The notes: generated by a model from the letters alone, not told the origin. A stretch of DNA of 64,000 bases from Sphingobacteriales bacterium (GCA_016721245.1 JADKIQ010000025.1:393387-457386), one strand, 5' to 3'. Positions 7,680 to 16,360 are shown, numbered from the stretch's first letter. Made by a program: numbers and translations.

Positions 7680-9627
7680 TATTGTTTATACTTATAACTT
7701 CATAATCAGTGGGTACTTTCAGGAATATCTTTACTTCATTCAGCACACCTTCCGCCCATTCCAGTTCCACCTTGTTTCCGCTGAGGTATATATTTTCAAT
7801 TTCCGTGCCAGAAAAAAAGTGTCCTTTACTGCCGGCAACAGCAAATGGGGTATAACCTACCGTCAGATAGCATTTAGAACTGTGTTTAGGTATCTCAATC
7901 ACTTTATCCCCTTTTACCAAATCTTCTTTTACATTGTCAAAAAACAGGTTATTGGGTAGTTTATACATTTTCGGAGCATCACTCACGTTCAATAATGCCA
8001 GATAATACTTGTCTTTAATTCTGAAATTGATGGTATAAAAATTATCCTGAAAATTCACCTGCACATCCTGCACAGGCATCAGCGGGAAAATAGATTTATA
8101 CCAATACAATTGCTCTTCGTCGTATTCTGCAATATTATCTGAGGTAAACAACAAATGTCCAAACAATAAGTTTGCCAGCAATAAAGAATATTTTTCTTCA
8201 AAAGACAGTACATTTTTATTATTGCGCAGGATAAATACATCAGGATCGTTCCAGAACCATTTGCCGGAAAGATGACGACGCGAAATGGTATTGTGAATCG
8301 CATTCAGTACGGATGGCCGCTCGCGTGCACGTATCCATTTCAGAATAGAAAAATCCCAGCTCAAGTGTATATCAGGTCCGATTCTGCAATACTCTGTAGT
8401 ACCATTTGCCGGACTTAACGGAACGCCGCAGCCTAATATCATTTTATCACCCACACATTCCCGTAAAAAATTCATGGCATCCTGCATCACCTGCCCGCGC
8501 GATTTTCCGTTTCTCGCCACTAAAGCTGTTCCATATAAGAAATCCAGCTTCACCAGATCAAAATTCCATTCGTGTAAGATGGTATGAAATACTTTTTTCA
8601 GATATGCCCGCACTTCTTCGTTGTACACATCCAGCGCGTAAAACCAGTAACTCCACATCGGATTAAAACCAATCTTTAAAAAACTACCATCTTTATTTTT
8701 TAAAATCCAGTCCGGTTTCTCTCTAACAATAAAAGAATCTTTTTCACAGGCTAATGGTGCCAGCCACAAACCTGCCTTTACGTTTTGTGCATGTATTTTA
8801 TCGACAATGCCCGTCAATCCATTCGGAAATTTCTTATCGAAATTCAGCCAGTCGCCTACTGCTTTCTGCCAGCCGTCGTCAATCTGAAAAATCTCAATCG
8901 GCACTTTATTATTCACAAAAGCATTCAGGTTGTCTTCAATGATTTTTTCGGAGATATTGGTATAATAATAATACCAGCTGGTCCAACCGATAGCAGGTTT
9001 TGCATTAATGGGTTTCAATTGTTGTGCTTCAAAATAATTCTGAAAACACATCCATTCATAAGACTGCGCAGAGAAAACGTCCATCAATACCAGTTCTTCT
9101 GTAACAGCTAAGCCTTTACAGTCTTTTATTATCTGCATTTTATTTTCGACACCATGATGTTCAAAGATGGTATATCCATTTGCATCATTTAAAGAACCAA
9201 TAAAAAATACTTTACGTTTCGGTTGTTTTATATAGGTGTAGGTCCAGCTGTGTACCACACCTTTTTTATTTTTGTATTCATACAACATTCCATCGCCGTA
9301 TGCTTCCCCGATTACCTTTACACCTCTGCGCTGTGCTTTCAGTTTTTCCTCTTTGCTGTACATACGCGATTCTGTCCAGGATTGAAACCCATTACAAAAA
9401 ACACCTTTGGAGGCAGTATATTCCAGATGTGTTTCAATATAAAAATCCAGTAATTCAATATCTTGCTTTGGAAATAACACTACTTTATAGCGTTTATCAT
9501 CATTTATGTCTTCCAGTAAAAACTCTAGTTGAAGATGCTCGTTTTCATGTAATGAAAAATCCGAAGATTTAATTTCATATTCCTGTTGCCGGCATGTGTA
9601 TTTCAGTAAAAAATGTTGGAATCTCAT
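7612..9627 (-). CDS. Alpha-galactosidase-type glycoside hydrolase, GH36/clan GH-D
   Basis: 671 residues with an N-terminal beta-sandwich (about 1-200) and a catalytic TIM barrel (about 205-520). Family motifs: IGWTSWYYYY (about 213), IFQIDDGWQ (about 246), GLWLAPL, and LVKLDFLYG with the predicted nucleophile Asp about 362; the acid/base is probably the Asp in CRIGPD (about 419). A C-terminal beta domain follows. There is no signal peptide, so it probably acts in the cytoplasm on alpha-galactosides taken up by the cell; exact specificity cannot be read. It heads a probable two-gene unit with the TPR protein and is divergent from hbd. Confidence 0.88.
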   Translation of the reverse strand: MRFQHFLLKYTCRQQEYEIKSSDFSLHENEHLQLEFLLEDINDDKRYKVVLFPKQDIELLDFYIETHLEYTASKGVFCNGFQSWTESRMYSKEEKLKAQRRGVKVIGEAYGDGMLYEYKNKKGVVHSWTYTYIKQPKRKVFFIGSLNDANGYTIFEHHGVENKMQIIKDCKGLAVTEELVLMDVFSAQSYEWMCFQNYFEAQQLKPINAKPAIGWTSWYYYYTNISEKIIEDNLNAFVNNKVPIEIFQIDDGWQKAVGDWLNFDKKFPNGLTGIVDKIHAQNVKAGLWLAPLACEKDSFIVREKPDWILKNKDGSFLKIGFNPMWSYWFYALDVYNEEVRAYLKKVFHTILHEWNFDLVKLDFLYGTALVARNGKSRGQVMQDAMNFLRECVGDKMILGCGVPLSPANGTTEYCRIGPDIHLSWDFSILKWIRARERPSVLNAIHNTISRRHLSGKWFWNDPDVFILRNNKNVLSFEEKYSLLLANLLFGHLLFTSDNIAEYDEEQLYWYKSIFPLMPVQDVQVNFQDNFYTINFRIKDKYYLALLNVSDAPKMYKLPNNLFFDNVKEDLVKGDKVIEIPKHSSKCYLTVGYTPFAVAGSKGHFFSGTEIENIYLSGNKVELEWAEGVLNEVKIFLKVPTDYEVISINNSGNFKRIEKNDFSIIEVEKHKL

Positions 9628-9732
9628 AAATGGTATTGCTCTAAAAAATGATATCTTGCAGACAAATTTACTAAAATGAGCATAAGTGTTTGCATACTAT
9701 TACATAAATGATTTACTGCAACTTCTTCCTAA

Positions 9733-9750
9733 GTTCCGAATATTCGGAAC
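9733..9750. promoter_or_regulatory. Perfect 18-bp palindrome between GH36 and hbd
   Basis: GTTCCGAATATTCGGAAC is perfectly self-complementary and lies 38 bp before the hbd start and about 105 bp before the GH36 start. It has no loop or T-run, so a dimeric-repressor operator is more likely than a terminator. The regulator is not identifiable. Confidence 0.5.
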
Positions 9751-9787
9751 GGAATGCTCCATTACAAACATCAAAAAATAAGATAAA

Positions 9788-10684
9788 ATGTCCATCAAAA
9801 ACATTACCGTCATCGGTTCAGGCACTATGGGTAACGGAATTGCACATGTTTGTGCGCAGTTTGGTTATCAGGTTTCGCTTGTAGATATCGCTCAAACTGC
9901 CTTAGATAAAGCCATAGTAACCATTACTAAAAATTTAGACCGACAAGTACAAAAAGGTGCTATAACGGAAGAAGTGAAACAACAGACCCTGAAAAACATA
10001 CAAACATTCACTTCTGTGAAGGATTGTGCAGGCAGCAGTGATTTAGTAATTGAGGCGGCTTCTGAGAATGCAGTGATAAAAGAAAAAATATTTCGCGAAC
10101 TGGATGAGATTTGTGCACCGCACTGCATTTTAGCGAGTAACACTTCTTCCATTTCCATTACAAAAATCGGTGCCTGCACCAAACGTCCGGATAAAGTGAT
10201 CGGTATGCATTTCATGAATCCGGTACCGGTGATGAAGCTGGTGGAAGTGATTCGCGGATATGCCACCAGCAATGAAACGAACAATTTAGTATTTGAAGTT
10301 TCTAAAGCCTTGCAAAAGATTCCGGTAGAAGTGAACGACTATCCGGGATTTGTAGCAAACCGGATTTTGATGCCGATGATTAATGAAGCGATTTATTCGT
10401 TGTACGAAGGCGTGGCGGGTGTATATGAAATTGACACGGTGATGAAACTCGGTATGGCGCATCCGATGGGACCGTTGCAATTAGCCGATTTCATCGGGTT
10501 GGATGTTTGCCTGGCCATCTTACGAGTGCTGCACGAAGGCTTCGGAAATCCGAAATATGCGCCATGTCCTTTGCTAGTGAATATGGTAACTGCCGGCTAT
10601 TTAGGTGCTAAAAGCGGCGAAGGCTTCTATAAATACGAGGCAGGAAGCAAAGAACTGGTGGTGAGTGGAATGTTTTTGAAATAG
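9788..10684 (+). CDS. hbd: 3-hydroxybutyryl-CoA dehydrogenase
   Basis: NAD(P)-dependent oxidation/reduction of 3-hydroxyacyl-CoA to acetoacetyl-CoA in fatty-acid, butyrate or PHB-type metabolism. The Rossmann motif GSGTMGNGIAHVCAQFGYQVSLVD is at residues 9-33; the SNTSSISIT block (about 118), GMHFMNPVPVMKLVEVI (about 140) with the catalytic His, and VNDYPGFVANRILMP (about 185) are all present. The C-terminal helical domain ends with GAKSGEGFY. At 298 residues it is full length. It appears monocistronic and may be controlled through the 18-bp palindrome upstream. Confidence 0.93.
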   Translation: MSIKNITVIGSGTMGNGIAHVCAQFGYQVSLVDIAQTALDKAIVTITKNLDRQVQKGAITEEVKQQTLKNIQTFTSVKDCAGSSDLVIEAASENAVIKEKIFRELDEICAPHCILASNTSSISITKIGACTKRPDKVIGMHFMNPVPVMKLVEVIRGYATSNETNNLVFEVSKALQKIPVEVNDYPGFVANRILMPMINEAIYSLYEGVAGVYEIDTVMKLGMAHPMGPLQLADFIGLDVCLAILRVLHEGFGNPKYAPCPLLVNMVTAGYLGAKSGEGFYKYEAGSKELVVSGMFLK

Positions 10685-10755
10685 TCTTTGTAAATACAAA
10701 ACCAGACTTCATATTAAAAATAGTTTCAATGTTAACAAAATGTTTTGTTAAAAAA

Positions 10756-10786
10756 TTGGATTTTCTAAAACCGTTTCCTAAATTCG
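10756..10786 (+). promoter_or_regulatory. Bacteroidota-type promoter of the M43 protease gene
   Basis: TTGG (10756-10759), a 19-nt spacer, then TAAATTCG (10779-10786) match the -33/-7 arrangement TTTG-N19-TAnnTTTG with one mismatch in each box. The gene starts 38 nt further on. Confidence 0.45.
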
Positions 10787-10823
10787 ATTTACGTAAACAA
10801 ATTTTAAACTCAAAAATGTTAAA

Positions 10824-11795
10824 ATGAAGAAACTAATTTTAATTAGCTCGGCGGTAGCTATGTTGTTTTCCGCTTGTCAAAAAAACAGTTTAATTAACAC
10901 AGACACACCTTCTGCTATCACTCAAAGAAGTTGTGGATCCATGGAAGTCTTGGCTGAACAAATGAAAGCTGATCCAACTCTGGAATCTAGTATGAGTGCA
11001 TATGAGGCTGTTGTACAAAACAATATTAAAGCAATTGAAAACGGAACGTCTAATTACAGACTGGTTAACGGTGTGATTGAAATACCTGTAGTTGTGAATG
11101 TATTATACAGAACTACAGCTGAGAATATTTCTCAGGCACAGATTCAGTCTCAGATTGATGTATTAAATGAGGACTTTAATGCTACCAACGCTGATTTCAC
11201 AAAAGTGCCATCTACCTTCTCTGCTGTTAAAGCGAATGTAGGTATCCGCTTTGTGTTAGATCAGGTTATCAGAAAATCTACTACTAAAACATCCTGGAAA
11301 ACAGATGATGCCATGAAAAAATCTACTAAAGGTGGTATCAATCCAACTACTCCAACAACTAAATTAAACCTTTGGGTTTGTACATTAAGCGGTGGTATCT
11401 TAGGTTATGCTCAATTTCCGGGTGGTGCTTCTGCTACAGACGGTGTGGTTATCTTAAACACAGGCTTTGGCCGCACAGGTACTGCTGCTGCTCCTTACAA
11501 CAAAGGAAGAACAGCTACACACGAAGTGGGTCACTGGTTAAATTTACGCCATATCTGGGGTGATGCAACTTGCGGTTCTGACTTAGTAAACGATACACCA
11601 TTACACAACACTGCTAATTACGGTTGCCCTGCTGCTGGTCATAAATCAACTTGTTCCGGTACACCAATCGAAATGACGATGAACTATATGGATTATACAG
11701 ACGATGCATGTATGTACATGTTCTCTGCAGGTCAAAAAGCAAGAATCTTAGCTACATTTGCAACAGGTGGCCCAAGAGCTACTTTCGCACAATAA
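10824..11795 (+). CDS. Lipoprotein zinc metalloprotease, M43 (pappalysin-like) family
   Basis: 323 residues. The N-terminus carries a lipoprotein signal, with Cys in LFSACQKN (about residue 18) as the lipidated residue. The metzincin zinc motif HEVGHWLNLRHIWGD (about 232) fits HExxHxxGxxH, and the Met-turn is the MNYMDY segment near residue 287. A conserved acidic/cysteine-containing stretch (CSGTPIEM, DDACMYMFSAGQ) is typical of M43B enzymes. No type IX sorting domain is present, unlike many relatives, so it is probably membrane-anchored on the cell surface or in the periplasm. A strong terminator follows. Confidence 0.9.
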   Translation: MKKLILISSAVAMLFSACQKNSLINTDTPSAITQRSCGSMEVLAEQMKADPTLESSMSAYEAVVQNNIKAIENGTSNYRLVNGVIEIPVVVNVLYRTTAENISQAQIQSQIDVLNEDFNATNADFTKVPSTFSAVKANVGIRFVLDQVIRKSTTKTSWKTDDAMKKSTKGGINPTTPTTKLNLWVCTLSGGILGYAQFPGGASATDGVVILNTGFGRTGTAAAPYNKGRTATHEVGHWLNLRHIWGDATCGSDLVNDTPLHNTANYGCPAAGHKSTCSGTPIEMTMNYMDYTDDACMYMFSAGQKARILATFATGGPRATFAQ

Positions 11796-11815
11796 GAAAT
11801 TATAGATTTATATCT

Positions 11816-11848
11816 AAAAAAGGCTGTTCGTATGAACAGCCTTTTTTT
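11816..11848 (+). terminator. Intrinsic terminator after the M43 protease gene
   Basis: AAAAAAGGCTGTTC (11816-11829) pairs with GAACAGCCTTTTTTT (11834-11848) across a 4-nt loop, followed by more Ts. It separates this gene from suhB on the other strand. Confidence 0.92.
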
Positions 11849-11913
11849 ATTGTCTTTTTTTCAGTCTGAATCCGGATTTATGGGATTAATAGATTAACGG
11901 ATTATTTACCAAA

Positions 11914-12708
11914 TTAAAATTTGCCCTTTATCACTTTCAACATTGCTGCAGAGATATGGGCATTAGAACCTAAGATCTGCCGTCCGTGCAGCCAGTTCGC
12001 TCCACCCTCGAAATCAGTAACAACTCCGCCTGCTTCCTGCAAAATCAAGGCACCGGCCGCCACATCCCAGGGCGACAAAGAATATTCAAAAAAGGCATCA
12101 AAACGTCCGCAAGCCGTAAAACACAAATCTATCGCCGCCGAACCTAAACGACGAATTCCCCGAGTATGCGTCATCAGATGTTTGAATACTTCGAGATAAT
12201 TTTCCAGATAATCAAAATCATAATAAGGAAAGCCGGTAGCCATCAGACTATCCGAAAGTTTTTCTGTAGTTGAAACCGAAATCTTATTACCATTCAAATA
12301 GGCTCCGTTATCTTTAGAGGCATAAAACAACTCATTTCTGTTTAATTCCAGTACTACACCCACTACCATTTCATCCTTATGTTTTAATCCGACAGAAATA
12401 CCGAATACCGGCACCTGATGAATAAAGTTAGTTGTTCCATCCAGCGGATCGATGATCCATTGCCACTCTCCCTGCGTTTGTTCTATCGTATTCTCTTCCG
12501 TTAAAAAAGTGGCGTTGGGAATAATTTGCTGCAATTCCGTCACTAGTATCGTTTCCGATTCTTTGTCTACATACGTCACCAGACTATTTAAGGCTTTCGT
12601 CTCAATATCGCTTTGGTGAATCTTTCCGATTTCACTTTGTATAAAAGCACCCGCACACTGCACAGCCAGTATCGTCTGATGTTGTATGTCTGACAGATTA
12701 TTTTCCAT
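11914..12708 (-). CDS. suhB: Inositol-1-monophosphatase family phosphatase
   Basis: Mg-dependent phosphatase of the IMPase family. Metal-binding motifs are all present: TEENT (about residue 70), WIIDPLDGTTNF (about 84) and SPWDVAAGALILQEAGG (about 208). At 264 residues the length is normal. The usual substrate is myo-inositol-1-phosphate; in E. coli SuhB also has an rRNA-maturation role, which cannot be inferred here. It overlaps the upstream rsmI by 11 bp, so the two are probably co-transcribed and translationally coupled. Confidence 0.9.
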   Translation of the reverse strand: MENNLSDIQHQTILAVQCAGAFIQSEIGKIHQSDIETKALNSLVTYVDKESETILVTELQQIIPNATFLTEENTIEQTQGEWQWIIDPLDGTTNFIHQVPVFGISVGLKHKDEMVVGVVLELNRNELFYASKDNGAYLNGNKISVSTTEKLSDSLMATGFPYYDFDYLENYLEVFKHLMTHTRGIRRLGSAAIDLCFTACGRFDAFFEYSLSPWDVAAGALILQEAGGVVTDFEGGANWLHGRQILGSNAHISAAMLKVIKGKF

Positions 12709-13414
12709 ATTTCTCCTTATTGGTTTGGGCTACTTGCTCTTCCTTGCTTTTTCCTTCCATCACCACTACAAATTCGCCTTTAGGTTCTTTTTGTGTAAAA
12801 TGAAGGATTGCCTCCGCTACAGTGCCATGAAATGTTTCTTCAAATTTCTTCGTCAGCTCTCTGCTGATGGAAACATTCCGTTCATCTCCGAAATATTCCT
12901 TTAGTTCATTCAGCAATTTTAGCACACGATACGGTGACTCGTAAAACACCACCGTGCGTGTTTCGGCTGCCAACCCCTGTAATCTTTTTTGTCTTCCTTT
13001 CTGATGGGGTAAAAATCCTTCATATATAAAACGGTCGGTAGGAAAACCTGAATTCACCAGTGCGGGTACAAAGGCGGTGGCACCCGGTAAACACTCCACT
13101 TCCACGCCGCTTTTCAAACATTCTCTTACCAGCAAAAAGCCCGGGTCTGAAATAGCCGGCGTTCCAGCATCAGATACTAATGCCATCACAACACCTGATT
13201 TTATTTTATGTACGATATTTTCTACCGCTTTATGTTCATTGTCTTTATGGTAAGCCTGCAAGGGCGTGTTAATCATATAATGCTGACATAAGAATCCGGA
13301 TGTACGGGTATCTTCCGCTAAAATAAGTTGTACTGATTTTAAGGTTTCGACCGCGCGAAAAGTCATATCCTGCAGGTTGCCGATGGGTGTTGGAACAATG
13401 TATAATTTTGACAC
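12698..13414 (-). CDS. rsmI: 16S rRNA (cytidine1402-2'-O)-methyltransferase
   Basis: Tetrapyrrole-methylase-fold enzyme that 2'-O-methylates C1402 in 16S rRNA using SAM. Hallmarks: LYIVPTPIGNLQDMTFRAVE (residues 4-23), LAEDTRTSGFL (about 33), VSDAGTPAISDPG (about 79) and FYESPYRV (about 157). At 238 residues it is shorter than E. coli RsmI (286); the C-terminal helical extension is trimmed, as in many Bacteroidota. It is the first gene of the rsmI-suhB pair. Confidence 0.93.
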   Translation of the reverse strand: MSKLYIVPTPIGNLQDMTFRAVETLKSVQLILAEDTRTSGFLCQHYMINTPLQAYHKDNEHKAVENIVHKIKSGVVMALVSDAGTPAISDPGFLLVRECLKSGVEVECLPGATAFVPALVNSGFPTDRFIYEGFLPHQKGRQKRLQGLAAETRTVVFYESPYRVLKLLNELKEYFGDERNVSISRELTKKFEETFHGTVAEAILHFTQKEPKGEFVVVMEGKSKEEQVAQTNKEKYGK

Positions 13415-13503
13415 GTGTTAAAGTTACGAAATGAGCCAAAGGTATGTACACAAAGTTCAAATAAAATATAGCGAATTCTATCTGCACCATTAAAAAAATA
13501 AAT

Positions 13504-14082
13504 TTATTCAGAGAAAATAACTTTAATCAATAAATCATCTAAATAGGAAACCAGATGAAAGGGTCGGTATTTACGCCAGTTGATGTCGGCGTATTTTTCA
13601 TTGATATTGACATAATGATGAATGTTCGATTCAATCATATCCTCGGTAATGTGTTCGCGGAAATTGACAGCCATTATCCAGCCGTCATTATCTTTAATAT
13701 CCTCGTACCACTCTTCATAGTATTCGTTGCTTTCACCAAAAAATTGCAATACATTTTCACCGATTAATACAAATTTCGAAATACCGTTTTCAATCAGTAT
13801 GTCAATCACATCGCGTTTTAAAAACATAATATCGTTATGAATACAATCATTCCATTCACCGATAAATTCTATGATGGCAGCGCCCTGTTTATAATCTACA
13901 TACAGCAACTTCAGGTACAATGTTTCAGAACCGATATAATCCCATTGCGGGTGAATGTAGTAATTATAAATTTTATCCGAAAACTCAAACTCACTGTATT
14001 CGCGGCCATAAAAGGGAGATTTCTCATCTTCTTCAGCGGTATAATAATCGCGCCATTTCCAGTAGGGTTCTAAGGTATGCAT
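13504..14082 (-). CDS. Conserved hypothetical protein, acidic and aromatic-rich
   Basis: 192 residues, very rich in Tyr, Trp, Asp and Glu, with no signal peptide or membrane helix. It has an alpha/beta feel: a strand-like LYLKLLYVDYKQGAAIIEFIG in the middle, then NGISKFVLIGENVLQFF, then a C-terminal helix. I have seen similar unnamed proteins in Bacteroidota but can assign no function. A heptamer repeat array starts directly upstream of its start codon, between it and the sugar kinase, so the two may still be co-transcribed (65 bp apart). Confidence 0.65.
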   Translation of the reverse strand: MHTLEPYWKWRDYYTAEEDEKSPFYGREYSEFEFSDKIYNYYIHPQWDYIGSETLYLKLLYVDYKQGAAIIEFIGEWNDCIHNDIMFLKRDVIDILIENGISKFVLIGENVLQFFGESNEYYEEWYEDIKDNDGWIMAVNFREHITEDMIESNIHHYVNINEKYADINWRKYRPFHLVSYLDDLLIKVIFSE

Positions 14083-14085
14083 TTT

Positions 14086-14120
14086 AGTCGTGAGTAGTAA
14101 GTAATAAGTAATAAGTCAAT
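14086..14120. repeat. Heptanucleotide array, AGTNNTA type
   Basis: Five consecutive 7-mers in register: AGTCGTG, AGTAGTA, AGTAATA, AGTAATA, AGTCAAT. It occupies most of the gap between the hypothetical gene and the kinase gene. Confidence 0.7.
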
Positions 14121-14147
14121 TTATGTTTAAAAACAGAAAAATGCAAA

Positions 14148-14996
14148 TCATTTCTTACTAATAAAATAATCTGCAATATCATCAATCGGTTTGGTGACAA
14201 ATTTACCCAAGGTACATTCAAACTCTGCGGCTACTTTTTCCAGTTCCGGTTTAAAGGTAGTTGCAATGGAACCCACAAAGCCAATCGGATATTCCTGAAA
14301 GTTTTCAAAGCAGGAAACATGGAAATCAAAAAACTCCGTAAACCCTTTCTGTAAGACCACCTGCGCGTAATCCGTCTCTCTGAATTTCGACAAGACAGGT
14401 GCAAAGCTTGCCAGATAACGGTTGGGCGATGCCTCTTTATACACCAATTGAAAAATGGTATTCTTTTCCAGTTTATATTCACTCAGCAAATACGCTTCTA
14501 TTTCCTGCGGCAACAGATGATATAAGAAATCTCTTAGAATCGTTTTACCAAAATACGCGCCACTCGCCTCATCTCCTAAAATATAGCCGATACCCGCGTA
14601 CGATTCTACCAAAGTCTCTCCGTCAAAAAAGATAGAATTAGAACCTGTTCCTAAAATACAGGCGATGCCGGGTTCGCTGCCGCATATGGCATAAGCAGCC
14701 GCTTTCATATCGTGGTCAATTTCTATGGTGGCGTTGGTAAAAATAGATTTCAAAGCCGCTTCCGCCAGTCTGTTTCTCTCCGGACTGGAACAGCCTGCAC
14801 CAAAGAATTTGATTTCTTGAACAGTAGGTGCACTTGCCACCAGCTCAGCGTTAGAAAAAATCTTTTGGTAAATTTCTTCATGGTGGTGAATGATGGGATT
14901 GATACCTACCGTTTCAAAATATTTTCTGGATTTTGTGGCCGGATTGTATAACAACCAGGCTGTTTTGGTTGAGCCACTGTCTGCAAATAGAATCAT
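14148..14996 (-). CDS. BadF/BadG/BcrA/BcrD-type ATPase, N-acetylglucosamine-kinase-like
   Basis: 282 residues of the ASKHA (actin/hexokinase) fold. The N-terminal phosphate-1 loop FADSGSTKTAWLLY (residues 4-17), the FGAGCSSPERN segment (about 65), DHDMKAAAYAI (about 94) and ACILGTGSNSIFFDG (phosphate-2, about 112) followed by GIGYILGDEASGAYFG (adenosine/sugar site) are typical of eukaryote-like N-acetylglucosamine kinases found in Bacteroidota. The probable role is phosphorylation of GlcNAc or a related amino sugar during cell-wall recycling. Specificity is inferred from family only. Confidence 0.8.
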   Translation of the reverse strand: MILFADSGSTKTAWLLYNPATKSRKYFETVGINPIIHHHEEIYQKIFSNAELVASAPTVQEIKFFGAGCSSPERNRLAEAALKSIFTNATIEIDHDMKAAAYAICGSEPGIACILGTGSNSIFFDGETLVESYAGIGYILGDEASGAYFGKTILRDFLYHLLPQEIEAYLLSEYKLEKNTIFQLVYKEASPNRYLASFAPVLSKFRETDYAQVVLQKGFTEFFDFHVSCFENFQEYPIGFVGSIATTFKPELEKVAAEFECTLGKFVTKPIDDIADYFISKK

Positions 14997-15000
14997 AATA

Positions 15001-15078
15001 AGATTTAAGATTTGGGATTTGAGATTTATTCTTTTAATAATTGGATGACAATTTACGATTTACGATTTATAATTTACA
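15001..15078. repeat. Two adjoining heptanucleotide arrays
   Basis: 15001-15028 reads AGATTTA, AGATTTG, GGATTTG, AGATTTA; 15051-15078 reads ATTTACG, ATTTACG, ATTTATA, ATTTACA. Each array keeps its own 7-mer consensus in strict 7-nt register. They lie in the promoter region of the kinase gene. Confidence 0.7.
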
Positions 15079-15123
15079 CTGTTCCGTAAATCAATAAAAA
15101 TTTACAATTGATTTTTCTTTTAC

Positions 15124-15201
15124 ACCTCACCCGGTCGGACAAAGTCCGACCACCCTCTCCAAATGGAGAGGGTGGCTCGTCGAAGACGAGGCGGGTGAGG
15201 T
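15124..15201. repeat. Three-hairpin cruciform element enclosed by 10-bp arms
   Basis: Outer arms ACCTCACCCG (15124-15133) and CGGGTGAGGT (15192-15201) pair perfectly. Inside, three perfect hairpins follow one another: GTCGGAC-AAA-GTCCGAC (15134-15150), CACCCTCTCC-AAAT-GGAGAGGGTG (15151-15174) and CTCGTC-GAA-GACGAG (15176-15190). The result is a tRNA-sized four-arm cloverleaf with almost no unpaired bases. It is far more GC-rich than its surroundings and lies between divergent genes. Confidence 0.85.
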
Positions 15202-15286
15202 TTCTGTAAGATGTATTATTTTTATTTCCCAACAAAAACAATTAAGTTTATAGTGATAATAAAATTTATCAAAATAAACTTAGTAT

Positions 15287-15940
15287 ATGGCAAAAACAGC
15301 ATTATTAGTAGGAGCCACGGGGTTGGTGGGCGGATTTGTTCTGGAGCAGTTGCTGCAGGATGCCTATTACGACAAGGTAATTGTCTTAAGCAGAAAATCA
15401 TTGAATAAGCAGCATCCGAAGCTGAAAGAAGTGCTGGTTAACTTTGAGCAGCTGGAAAACTATGCTGCCGACATAAAAGCAGACACCGTGTTTTGTTGTT
15501 TGGGTACCACCATTAAAGCAGCCGGTTCGCAGGAAGCCTTTAAGAAAGTAGATTATGAATATCCTTTACGGGTGGCAGAAATTGCTAAACAAAATGGGAC
15601 TTCCAGTTATTTATTAATTACTGCTTTAGGTTCTTCAAAAACATCCATGATATTTTATAACCGCGTGAAAGGTGAAGTGGAAGAAGCCATTGGCAAACTG
15701 AACTTTGATGCCTTTCATATTTTGCAGCCGAGTTTAATTATTGGTGAACGCAAAGAAAGCAGAGCCGGCGAAGGCATTGCACAAAAACTATCTCCGGTAT
15801 ATGATGCCCTGATGTTTGGCCCCCTGGCAAAATACAAATCCATTAAAGCGGAACAGATAGCCAAAGCAATGCTGCATTATTCCAAAACGGATGCAACAGG
15901 AATTTTGCGACATGAAAGCGATGCATTGCAGAAGATTTAA
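15287..15940 (+). CDS. NAD(P)-binding oxidoreductase, HTATIP2/TIP30-like
   Basis: An atypical short-chain dehydrogenase-like protein of 217 residues. The nucleotide-binding motif GATGLVGGFV is at residues 9-18; FCCLGTTIKAAGS (about 70) and the YNRVKGEVEEAI segment (about 125), which carries the catalytic-type Tyr-x3-Lys, are typical of the HTATIP2-like group. FHILQPSLIIGER follows. The substrate is unknown. It starts 86 bp after the cruciform element and precedes a small lipoprotein gene by 36 bp, with which it could share a transcript. Confidence 0.82.
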   Translation: MAKTALLVGATGLVGGFVLEQLLQDAYYDKVIVLSRKSLNKQHPKLKEVLVNFEQLENYAADIKADTVFCCLGTTIKAAGSQEAFKKVDYEYPLRVAEIAKQNGTSSYLLITALGSSKTSMIFYNRVKGEVEEAIGKLNFDAFHILQPSLIIGERKESRAGEGIAQKLSPVYDALMFGPLAKYKSIKAEQIAKAMLHYSKTDATGILRHESDALQKI

Positions 15941-15976
15941 ATAATTTTATTATTTTTGTATACTAAAAAACAGTTT

Positions 15977-16177
15977 ATGAATAAAGTATTATTTCTGATG
16001 ATGATTATTGCGATAAGCCTTAGCTCTTGTAAAAAAGACTGGTTATGTGAATGTATAAGTGATTCAAGAGAAGTACGTGCAGGCTTTATAGATACAAAAC
16101 GTAAAGATGCAAAAGACGCATGTGATCAGATTAAAAATTCATTTTCAGGTTCGGCTGTTACCTGTACATTAAAATAG
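15977..16177 (+). CDS. Small lipoprotein of unknown function
   Basis: 66 residues from the ATG at 15977, which I prefer over 15956 because it starts directly with the signal peptide MNKVLFLMMIIAISLSSC. The Cys at residue 18 fits a lipobox (LSSC). The mature part is about 49 residues with three further Cys (LCEC and VTC), Lys-rich and otherwise featureless. Such tiny Cys-containing lipoproteins are common in Bacteroidota with no known role. A perfect bidirectional terminator lies further downstream. Confidence 0.7.
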   Translation: MNKVLFLMMIIAISLSSCKKDWLCECISDSREVRAGFIDTKRKDAKDACDQIKNSFSGSAVTCTLK

Positions 16178-16284
16178 TTTTCTCTGGTATCTATTTTCTG
16201 CCCTCAACGGATTTTTATTACCCGTTGCCTATGCTGATTTTAAATAATTCTGCACTTTTGCGCCTCTTTCTTAGCATTTAGCTT

Positions 16285-16360
16285 GCGGTCGGAGACCGAC
16301 TGATTTTGTAGACACGAGTCGTCCTGCGGAAGACTCGCGCCAGAAGAGTTCTTGCAACTC
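16285..16360. repeat. Second three-hairpin element, degenerate relative
   Basis: Three hairpins in a row: GTCGG-AGA-CCGAC (16288-16300), CGAGTC...GACTCG (16315-16337) with inner TCC/GGA pairing, and GAGTT-CTTGC-AACTC (16346-16360). The first and second resemble the GTCGGA and CGTC..GACG hairpins of the element at 15124-15201, but enclosing arms were not found. Confidence 0.6.

Noticed and set aside
14086..14120. Heptamer arrays considered as CRISPR repeats
   Set aside because: Units are 7 nt with no spacers and no cas genes anywhere in the window.
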